Positions 24,101 to 36,100 of a DNA stretch of 64,000 bases are shown piece by piece (the first letter of the stretch is position 1; each line of letters starts with the position of its first letter). The notes under the pieces are model-generated. The model searched no databases, was not told where the DNA came from, and worked only from the letters and a program-made list of their open reading frames with translations. Made by a program: the position numbers and the translations under genes. The DNA is from Saxidomus purpurata (taxonomy: Eukaryota; Mollusca; Bivalvia; Venerida; Veneridae): positions 33,880,392 to 33,944,391 of the forward strand of contig JAFMSR010000008.1 in assembly GCA_022818135.1 (NCBI GenBank), read 5' to 3'.

Positions 24101-27100
24101 TATTTAAGCAAAAACGAATACCATTTTAGCTTGATTTTTAGTTCATCTCATCTAGGACCTCTTGTTATTATCTTAATGTCCAGCACAAATACTTGAAAGT
24201 TTTAAAACAAGAGTTGTTAAATTATTCAATTTACAATGTGAGCTTCATACATTACAGTTGGCTGCCATGAGAGAATTGTTGAAACAACAGAAAGAGGAGG
24301 AAGAAAGACTGATAAGAGAGGAAGAAGAACGTATAAGAAAGGAAGAAGAAGCTATAGCTGCTGCTATAGAAAAGGTAATTTAGATTAGTAGTGTAGAGAA
24401 TGCAATTCAATTATAAATTTTACAGAATGGTCAAAGTGAAATGCATTACAACATTCTAAAACCATGTAAAAGGTGCTAAAAGTTTAGAAATTCTCACAAG
24501 TAGAATGTTTCTGTCAAAGTGAGCTCTTAGGATCTATAAATGCGCATCTGTTACCCATTGTTAACACTTGCAGCAATACCTTTGAAAACTTTTTGTAAAG
24601 TTTGAGATGAATGCTTATGGGGGGGAGGATATATATATTAAGCTGTGAAAACTAGTCATATTTTTGGTGAAGCACTTTATTGAACATGCTGTACAAATGT
24701 TTGTTGATCGGCAAATATTTTCGAATTTAGTAATTATACAACACAAAAAGAATTCATGTGACACTGTATACAAATTTCTACCCAATATAAATAATTTAAA
24801 TTTAATGTCCCATAAACCCTTTCATTTACCTGTAAAACCACAGAAATGCCATGATTTTACTCCCGCGTAGTGACTCGATATTTCTTTGTACTCTAAGTCA
24901 CTTCAGGCACTTAAACCTCACTAGAAGTCATGATATTTGTCCCTTAAGTTACTCCACCAAAGTGATGAGTTTCGCTTTTTTTGCATATTCCTTCAAAGCT
25001 GTATTATAGGCTTATATAGGAAAATCTTTAAAAATCTTCTCTGAAACCACAAGGTGCAGTCTTAGATGTTAAGCATGTGACATTGCCTAGCGAACCTCTA
25101 CAAAGATTGTTCAAATCATGACCCCAGGTCAAAATTGACCCTGCCATGGGGGTCACTTGATTTTACATATGCTTATACATGTATAGAAAAAAACTTTAAA
25201 ATATCTTACTCTGAAACCACAAGACATATAGCTTAGATATTTGGCAAGGAGCATTGCCTAGTTGACCTCTACCAAGATTGTTCAAATTATGACCGCTGGG
25301 TCAAAATTGACCCTGCCAGTGAGGTAACTTGATTTGACTTAGGCTTATATAGGAAGAACATCAAAATCTTCTTGTCTAGAACTTCTAGGCCTAGAGCTTA
25401 GATATTTTGAAATTTAGCATTATGTTGTGGACCTTTATGAAGATTGTTTAAATCAGAACCCTCTGAATTGAGGCTTTCTGCTCTTGATGACCTTGTATTA
25501 TCGCCAATGGGAGCCAGGTGAGTGATATTGGGCCATCTAAGCCCTGCTGTTGTAAGACACTAGAACAGAAACAGTAAAATTTTACATGACTGTTTCTCAG
25601 AAAAGATTGGAAGAAGAGAAGAGAAAGCTGAAGAAACAGAAAGAGAAGGAAAGGAAAGAACGTCTAAAGGCAGAGGGTAAATTACTGACAGCTCAACAAA
25701 AACAGGAGAAGCTCCGACAACAACAGCTGATAGAAAGCATGAAAGCTCAAGGTCTGTAACTCCTGCTATACTGATAAATAATTAAATACCTAATTAACAT
25801 GATGCCAGGTGTCAATCAAGTGACTTCATTACCAATCAAAATTGGACTTTACCTACAACAAATAAATATATGTGGAAAAGGTTTCAATAGTTTTATTTGT
25901 TTTAATACTCTGACCATGCTGACATCAACAAAGGGGCGAGGTTATCGCATCATTGGTGTCATGTTAATTGTAGAAAAACACTTAACTTGAATGAAATTTT
26001 ACTTGTTAGTTTAACCAAGATGCAGAATAGGTTCAATCAGAAGTAAAATTGCGAAAAATAAACAGTATCATTCACACATCCAGTTGTTTTCCTACCTGCA
26101 AAGTCATTAAGAAGGCATGACAAACCATTAAAATCTTAGAAATATTCCCAAACTATTTTATTTCCACGAAATGTCAAAGTAATTTTTTGTTGCATCACTA
26201 CTCGGTGTCCATTTTGCACTCTGTGTCACATGTTAACTTAGAAAAAATCAATACACTGTTCCCTAAAATAAAAGAAGCTAGAATTTACTGTAGGGATTTT
26301 TCAATTAAATCTCAATTAGACTCTTCAGTGTAGATATTTATAATTTCCATTTTTGTAATATTTGCAGAAAATTGCAAAATATTTATATGTTAAAACTGTT
26401 CTACAGACAGTGTATGACCTGAAGAAAAATTTCTTCCTAGTCAATTATTTGTTCATTTTAAAGAGTTTTTCTTTTTTACTAGGATTTTTCTTAAAACAAA
26501 AGTATTCACTTTATAATGTTGACTGTGGAGTTTCAAAACTGCTTTGGAAATTTTATTGGTTTTACTTTTGATAAAACTTGATACAAAAATAGTAGGACAG
26601 TAGACACCAAGTGAAAGTGGTGAGGTAGTATTGATTATGTAACTATTCATGTTAGACATTTCTAGGCTTGTCATAAAGATGGTCAACATGTAAATTGTAA
26701 AAGTGCAGACAAATTTCTTGAATAAGGCAGTATTGCTGAAAATTTAAATAAAAGAGTTGTTTTATACAGAAAAACAGTTATACTTATATAAATTATTCCC
26801 TGAGGAATATTGGAAATAATTTATTGTATTCATGTTAGGCTAAAAATAGATGACCAAACAGAGGTTCCATTGGTTAAGGGTAACGGATCAACGAGAACAG
26901 GGCATATCATTTTAATGTTACCATAATGTTTTACATATATACTTACGCATACGCATGTTGTGATATGGTTTATTGCAGGATTAGAGATTAAGCAGAAGGA
27001 AGATGATGGGACAGATGTAAAGAAGAAGAGGCCAATATATGAGAAGAAGAAAAAGAAGCTGCAGACCAAACAAGATGGTAATACATGCATTCTTAATACA

Positions 27101-30100
27101 GCTATACCCCTCATTAAATTAAGTTTTTTTGTAAAGAGCATTCTGGTTGGTTGGTTTCTCAACTGCACAGAAGTTTTACCAAAGGATATATTTTTAGCTC
27201 GACTTTTCAACAGCTGTTGTATTAAGTGTTGCCATTTTCAAGATTCTGGGGCAAATGTGACTGTACAGTGACAGGTCTTGTTGTTTCTTCAGGTACAGAG
27301 CCATCTGACAAGACCCCTTCACCTGATGATACTCCAGCTCAGACACCAGTCAGTGAGGAGACTCCCGATATTCCCGATATTACAGACAAACCTGATGATG
27401 TCACTGCTGACGTTGTTGTTACTGAAGAGACTGAGGAAACTGCAGAAGTGAAGGATGAATGGGATGTTAGCAGTGAAGAGGAGGATGAAGATGAAGAGAA
27501 AAAATCATCCCCTGACATTGGTATACATAGTTTATAATAAATAAAATTGTGCAGTGCAGTTTAGTCTAAACATACGTATTTTACATCAGTTGTAGACAAT
27601 CCATACAATTTATATTTACAACTTATGATGACTACCTCCTGGACTTTTGACCAGTACTTAGGTAGGAAGAAAGGATTGTTAATGTCACAGTCAGTTCTGC
27701 TGACAGGACTCAAACATTGACCTCTGGGCAAAGAGTTTGAAACTCTGTCCATACGCTATGACACATTCCTTGTATCATTTCTCATGAACAAAGCTACTTC
27801 CCCCCACCACAATCACCAGAAGGGCACACAATGATTTTTATGCCTCTGAAGGAACATCCCCTGTCCAACTTTCCATCCCCCCTTTTTTCTGGAGCATAAT
27901 TGCTAAAGTATTACAAAGAATTACTTGAAACTTTGTACATTGATCAAGTGCAATGAGAGGTCTTGTAGGGTATGAGAACCTCTATCTTGCTTATATACTA
28001 CACGAAATTGAGGAAATGTACAGTTCACAATTAAAATGATGTGTTTGTTTTTCGTGTCTAATTCACTTCTAGTGCTGAAAAAAAATTTGGTTATTCAGCT
28101 GAACTGTGTTGATTACCTGAAAAGCGAGAATATATAGAATAATATTTTCAAACCTCGGGTTGGACAGTGGGATTTTTACTAGATTTTTACTGCCAAAAGT
28201 TTGCCTCGAGTGGTCATAAAAAATGAGAACGGCTCTTGTATAGCAGTGTTCAATGCACCCACGAAATTCCTCCAATACTGATCACTGAAGTGAAATATGT
28301 TCTACAACCTAAAATGAGCACAGTTAATATCGAAACGCAAATAATTGCATACAGTAAGAGAAGCTATTAAGGATGTTGGATGCCGAAAGCGAAGTATTGT
28401 ATTATTTTTTGAAACTTTGTCAGTTAATTTTCCAATCACTCCATATCACAAAAATGAAGAAAAAAACATTGGTCTATCCAGCCTTTTTTCAGCTCACCTG
28501 GAACGCTCATTTGTCATACGTCTGTCAATAATTCAATAATTTCCTTCAAACAACATCTCCTTTGAAACCACTGGTCCAGTGTTGAGGAAACTTGGCAGGG
28601 ATGTTCCTTGTATGAAGCTCTATCATAGTTGTTCAAAGAATTCTATTTCATACAGAACTCTGGTTGCCATGGGTCAACATAAAGGAAATATATTTGGCAT
28701 GTAGCACGACACCTTTATCAAAATACCCCTGCCAGGCGGGGGGGAGGTCACTTGATTTCACATAGGTTTATATTGGGAAAACTTTAAAAATCTTGTCTAA
28801 AGCCACATGGCCCAGACCGTAGAACCCCAAGGTCCCTGTGATGCAATTGTTGACCTTATATATCCAAGGTGCCAGGTCAGTGATTTATTCTTTTGAAAGA
28901 GCATATTTATCAACTTGAATAAGAAAGGAAAGTGTTCTATGTATTTTACAGAGGCTAAAATTCATGTAGAAGTGAAGGAAGAGAAGATAAAGCAAGAAGA
29001 GGAAGAAATGAACGAAGAAGATGAATCTGATGATGATGATGAATCTGATGATGATGATGACGAGGAAGAGGAGGATGAAAGTGAATCTGAGTCAGACAGT
29101 GATGAAGAAGATCTAACTCCATATGACAGAGCACAAATTAGAATCAAGGTACAGTCATGGTGATTAGTAGGTTTATATTGTAGTAAAAGCAAGTATCCAG
29201 TGATGTGTCTAGCCAATATCTTGGCAGAGTTTGATAACCCTAGGCTCTCTGTAGTTACTGGCGTGTAATTAGTTTCATCAAGTAAGCATTGTCCACTCAT
29301 TTGCATGCTCTGTGTACAGTCATCACAAAAGATCATTTAAGGTACCCTACTGGACACCATTTCTAGAAGATTATAAATTAACACTACTTTGGAAGTACTG
29401 GCATGAACTTTATTCCATTACCCAAATTTAAGTCCTCACATATTCAAGTACACTGTCCTTCCAATAGTCTGTGTTTAGATTATGCATTTGATATTTATTC
29501 AGTTTAATTAAGATATTTATTGAGTGTATTAAGCATGTGTAATAAGGTGTATATAAAATTTCAGAAAAGGCATGAAAAATGTGAAGCCAATAGGACTACA
29601 GATGACTTGAGAGCACCAGTTGTATGTGTATTAGGCCATGTTGACACTGGTAAAACGAAGATTCTTGACAAGGTTCGTAGTATTTCTACACTTAAAATAG
29701 TAAACATATCTTAGATGTCGGGGGTCACATTTTGGTGCCAGTGCATCTCCGAATCTAAAATATGCATATACAGTAGAACCTGTCTTAAGTGACCACACAT
29801 AGGAGGTTGAAATAATGGTATCTTAAGACTGGTGGTCTCAAAAGTACAGGTACAACTGTTCATATTTTTCGGTGGTTTATCAGATTCCAGCTGAAATATA
29901 TCCTGATACAGTCACTGGCCATCAGTGAAAACGTTATCAAAATGGCTGTTGCCCTGATTAAGTAAAAAGATACAGTTTATAAATCCTGAAAGAATTACGT
30001 TGATAAAATATCGTCATCTTTGATGTTTATGTGCCAACAAATCTGTCTTATATTCAATGAACCCAACAAATTAGCATACGTGGAGGGAGGGTAATATCTG

Positions 30101-33100
30101 ATAATTTCACGACCATGTTGGTATTTTCAGTCTTACCATTCGTGAAAAATCTCTTCTAGGCCAACATGGTGAAATTATAACGCTTGAACAGAAATTACAT
30201 ATTTTAGGTTTTCCAGTTAACTTATAGAGTATTCCAGAGACATTGATAATCCACAGTTTTGAAACAAGGATACCATTTTTATTGCATGATTGATTATTCA
30301 ATAGTACACCTATTTAAATAAAGCTTTACTTCTGAGGGTGTTAAAAGGAGCCTTATAATTTTGATAAAGCGATTTGTCTGAATTTGTATAATGACAGTAA
30401 AAGTAGAGTTTTCCATCAAAAACTGAAAATTGATATCGGTGAATATCTTATTGTATTAAAGCAAAGTATTTCACTCGAAGAAGCGAATGTATATCAGGAT
30501 GGTGCCAAGCAGGAGGAATAACGTGATCATATAGGTGCCTCATATAATTGTTGACAATTCCAGTCAAACAATTTTTACAGTGCTGTAAAACAGCTACCTT
30601 ATGCTTGTATGCAGTAAGCAGAAAATTAGATTCAATAGCACTTTATTATTTATCATTTAACAGATTCACCATATCATGGAGTTGAGCCCTTGTCCCAACA
30701 AATCTGTTATTTTATGCCCTCCAACACATCGAGGGAGGGGTATATTGATTTGCACATGTTGGTGTTAAGTTTTAGATCTCCTCAAATAGCTTTTTGATAG
30801 CATTGGCCTAGTGTGTAATGACGTAGATAACCCCGATTGATTTTGAGGTTAACAGGATAATCATAACTTTATTGCAAAACCATTAGTCGTCTGCCGAGGG
30901 GTGGGGGTGCATGTTTTACAAACATCTCTTTACAAACATGATATCCCTTGAACAGATGAAGTTTTCTGTGAACTATAGGCTATCATGTACTGGTCATGTC
31001 TGTCAAAATTCAGTGCTGTTTCCATTTGAGAACATAATAAAATATTTGGTTGTCACAAATTCAATGATAAACACCTATTTAAATAAAGCTATACTTCTGA
31101 GGCGTAACCTATATAGTGACATCATTTGTCTGAATTGGGTCTGCTGTCATTTCTGTCAACAACTGAACTTCATACCTGAATTTTTGTATTAAAGTCTACA
31201 AGAACGAATGTTCATTGAACAGGGGTTATCAGAGATCTGTCAACAGGCGTTACAGCCTCAGCAATTTAGATAAAACTACCATTAAAAGTAAGTTCATACA
31301 GTTATCAATTATCAATTTCAACTTTTATCAAGTTACCCTTGTCCCCGAAGGTTCGCTGCAACATTGTAAGATAAGGGGAGCTATCCAGTTGCTTTTGGGA
31401 TTGCGGTGGGTCACAAGTGTTAAGTTTTTGTGACCATCCCACTTTATTTCAAAACCATTACAGGTATTGCTTTGAAACTTACCATACTTATTTACCATCA
31501 TTACTTTCTTTCAACACATTCATAACCTTGAAGGTTTTTCAGAAAGTTCCATGTTTTACTTGGAAATAAATTGAATCTGGGTAATATCCCTAATTGAATT
31601 TTGTGATTTGTTGTGAAAGTTGGCATTGTTTATCATGAACCCTAAGGTCTAAGCAAAGAGTGACTCTCCTTAAGATTTTTATAGATAACACTCAACAGGT
31701 TGCAGTTTTCTTTCAACTATCATCAAACTTGCCTGAAAGGTTGGTCTCTGTTGCATTTGTAGATGAGCCTAACTTGATCTTTGGGTTAGTGGAACTTAAA
31801 AACTTCATAAAGGTCACAGTGACCCGAAAAGTTGAAAAACATTCCCTATCTACTATTTTGAGAGTCTATTTGACCCATTTTAGTCTTCAAACTTTCGGCA
31901 TAACTTGAAAACTGCTGGTTGTACTTGAGTAGATGATCCTAACTGTTTTTTGGGGTCAGTGGGTCAAGGCCAGAGTGAACTCTGTTAGCTTTTCCTTGGT
32001 AACATTGCAAAAGAGTCTATAAAACTTACTCAGAACAGTCCAGTCAGACCAGTAGAGCGATACTGGCCCTTTTTGGCCTCTTGTTGTCTTGGCTGTACCT
32101 TTTAGTGTGCTAGATAGATGTCCTTTACATATTCTATTAGTGGTACAATGTAGTATAATCAGTGATATTTCTATAGTTCCAGAAGAAGGGCTTGAAGTTA
32201 CCAGGTCTACTGATCATAGATACACCAGGCCATGAGTCTTTCAGGTGAGTTTTACAGCATAGAAATAAAACAGTGGCCAATATTACACAAGTAGTTTAAT
32301 CTGTGAATTCTGGAATCAGTATTGAGCTATGCTCAGATGAGCAACTTGGGGCCAATTTGGTCCTCTTGTTTTACATTTTTATACCCTCGAACACAAAGTG
32401 TAAGGGGGGTAAACTGGATTCAGCTTGTTTGTCTGTGTGTCCATCTGTCTGTAGACTGAATATTGTGGACACTAAATCTCTAAAACCCCTGGTCGCTATT
32501 TAATGAAACTTGCGATAAGTACCATGCCTAGTTGTCTGCATGGTCCATGTTTTTGGTCACTAGGTCAAAGGTCAAGGTCACAGTGACTTAGACTTTCCTT
32601 GATAAAGCTCTAGGGGTCTCGATTTTCTTTCAACTTTCATCAAACTTGCTCAGAAGGTTTCCTGTAATATGTAGATGATCCCTATTCTTTTTTGGGTTAA
32701 TGGGTCAAAGGTCATATGATGATCAGAGTGACCCAAACTTTGAAATTGTTTTCCGCTAGTCGTGCATGATCCATGATTTGGGTCACTAAGTCAGAGGTTA
32801 AGGCCACAGGGGGGGGTCATATACCTCTTTGTTGACCCAATAAGCACAATTACAAACAAAAAATCACAGGGGCTCGAAATAGTAAAATGTTATGGATGCA
32901 TAATCTCTAAAAGCCCTGGTCAGAATTTAATGATACTTCACAGGAGTGATAAGTACCTTGCCTAGTTGTGCATGATCTATGTCACTAGGTCAAAGGTCAA
33001 GGTCACAGGTGCTTGAGATAGTAAAATCTTGTGTGCTTTTAATATCCAAAATCCCTTGTTACATTTAATATTTTAATTGGGGGGGAGGGGTGGGGGTGGA

Positions 33101-36100
33101 AGGTGTATTCAAGAAGTATTAAGTAAGAATAAGGAGGGCTATGGCATTGACCCTTGCACAACATCATTTAACCTTCATATATCTTAGTAACAATTAATAG
33201 GGTTGATTTGAAAATTCACAATAGTCTTTAAGATTTTGGGCAGTTGTAGTGGCTAGATTTCTTGGCTATTGGATCATCGTTCCTGAGTTCAGAAATTCCT
33301 AAGTATGGATTATGTAGCAAATGTATATTTCTTTGTATTTCAGTAACCTACGATCTCGTGGGTCATCCCTCTGTGATATAGCAATACTTGTCATTGATAT
33401 TATGCATGGCATAGAACCGCAGACTATAGAATCTATCAACCTGTTGAAGGAACGGAAAACACCGTTCCTTGTGGCATTAAATAAGGTAAGGCAAGATTTG
33501 ATATTATGAAAATAATGCTTTAATGGTACTGTTTTAAAATGCAACCTTGAAAATGTATTCTATTCACACTGTGAAAGTCACATGATTTTACTTGTTCTGA
33601 AGCTAACGACTCTTAGTATTGGCTAGATATGGAGTACTGACAGTTGTAACAGACATACAATGTACACATGTAGAGCTCTTGTTCAGCCATTACTTCAAAA
33701 ACCTGTTGATTCTAACTGTAGGCTTGAAGTATTGTTGACAAGTGTTACACTGACTCCAAGTCAAGTGGTTATGGTTGCTGTCTTGTATAAGCAAAACTCT
33801 TATTGCTTGAGGGTTGTGGGTCTGAGCCAGGCCAACAACCTGATAAATTTAGACAGTTGTTTGACAGCACTTTGAAAATCTTTTCCATTCAATATCTTGA
33901 GATCTATTTGACCCACAGTCTTCAAATTTCATAGGACAAGGTCACTGACCCAAAATTGAAAATCTTTTCCACTCAATTTCATGCTATCTACATCACCCAC
34001 AGTCTTCAAACCTCATGGGATGATTGGTCTTACTGAGTAAATGATCCCTACTGTTTTTTTGGTCAGTGGGTTGGTGTCAGAGTGAACTCTGTTAACTTTT
34101 CCTTGATAACATTGCAAAAGATTTTTACAAAACTTAATCAGAACAGTCCAGTCAGACCAGTAGAGAGATACTGGGCCTTTTGGGTCTCTTGTTTTAAGTA
34201 CTAACTGAAATACTGTTGAAACAGGTGTTTAACCTAAAGTACTGTCAATCATGAAATGTTCACATGAAATTTATGTTTCTGTTTTTCACGAGAGCACTCC
34301 TTCAGGAATTCATCATTTTGCTTACTCAAAATTCTCTGGAAATGATAAATACTGTTTCAAGAGTGTGAATCAGAGGGATTGCTTGTTCGCACATTCAATG
34401 TCTCGTGAATTGACCCGGAGATCAAAACATTTGAACTTTTTGTCTCACGAATTCAAAGTGATTTTTAGTTAACAAATTGATTAACAGTTGAAACGAGTAC
34501 AGTTATAATGGTGGTCATTTTGCACTGTTAGTACAGGACTGAAGCAATTTGCAGTTAATCAAATAAAACTTACAAAACTGATGGTTGCATTTTTCAACAC
34601 ACTAATGTACATGTTACAGTATGCTATGTATATATGTTAGTGTACCTTTTACAGATTGATCGATTATATCAGTGGAAGAGTAATCCTAACAGTGATGTAA
34701 CGAACACAATTAAAAAGCAAACACAGATGTGTAAACAAGAGTATGATGAGAGATCTCGTTTTGTGATAACCCAGCTTGCTGAACAGGTACACACAAACCT
34801 TTCCTACATTCTAGTTGAGTTGATAAATAACAAGGACTTGTTAAAGGGGGGAGGTAATCAAGTCCGGTAATTGTAATCACCTGTAAATGATTTCTGAAAT
34901 ATGATGTTAAAAATTCATGTCAGTAATGCTATGCACATCTTATTGAATTTTATTGCATAACAATACCACAGCAAGTATATTGAATTTTGTAACAGTGCCA
35001 CAGTCATTGTAAAGGGGGTGTCGCAGTGGTTGTTTGGTCAATACTCTTGACTACCAATCCAAAGGTTCCAGGTTCGAATCCCGGCAGGGACACTGGAAAT
35101 TTTCAGTGTTTCCGGCCCGTCTACAGATGAACTGGTTTGAAACCCAGGGATATTCTTGTATGTATCGGTGCTATACACCAGGCACATAAAACAACCAAGA
35201 ATCTATTTGTAAAAGAGCTAGTGTCTGGTACCCGGACTCCCATGTATCTGAATCTGTCTCTTCAACATGGGCCTGTCGGGGGACTTGGCAGTTTCACCTG
35301 AGGAGAAATCCTTGGGGCGCCCAAGACTATTAACAATAACAAAAAAGAAGAAAAAGTCTGTGTATAATGTATTGCATAACAGTTCTACAGTCAGTGTGTA
35401 ACTGTCTTGTTAACGTTTCATTACTGTTGATTACTCAAGCATATTGAGTAAAGTATATTGAATAGTATGACATGATAGTTGCTTGCATTTACGTGTTTGT
35501 TGACATTTAAGTAAATGTTTTGCAAGGTAGAAACCAGGATACAAAATTATACCATACAGGCAGATTGAAGCTAAACAATGGACAAATGAGACCTTGTCTA
35601 GACTGTAACTTCCTCATGCATTGTCATGCAGTCAAAATGGATGAAAACTTTATCAACGCATCCTGCCCAGCAACTCTAGAAATAATCAGATGTTTATGAA
35701 ACTGTCAGACTGTTGCTTTTGTGGAACTCTGTGTTTTGATTGAAACTGGATTATTTTGGATCTTTATTAAATCTATGAAAATTCTTACTCACTATTTGCC
35801 AGTTTCAGAAAGAATTTTACTATTTCAGGGGTTGAATGCAGCTTTGTTTTATGAAAACAAGAATCCAAAAGAATATATCTCATTGGTTCCTACATCAGCA
35901 CATTCAGGGGATGGTATGGGCAACCTTCTGTCACTCATCTGTGAACTTACTCAGACATGGCTTGCGAAGAAAGTATCGTACAGTGAAGAGCTACATGCTA
36001 CTGTGATGGAGGTATGTATGGTGTGGACAATAAGCTATTATTGCAGGCAGCAAATGATCCTGCCTTTGTAACGATTACTGATCATGATCAGGCTCTGTAA

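Noticed and set aside
28962..29336. Ser-rich 124-codon minus-strand ORF (also 19341-20018 minus ORFs)
   Set aside because: Antisense shadows of the Asp/Glu/Lys-rich eIF5B exons 12 and 5.
31201..31290. Second degraded copy of the switch I exon
   Set aside because: The upstream intron block is duplicated here, but similarity to the exon itself is too weak by eye to claim; only the duplication is reported.
35014..35090. tRNA gene
   Set aside because: A and B boxes are present but the cloverleaf is incomplete and a 260-bp body and A-rich tail follow; it is a SINE.
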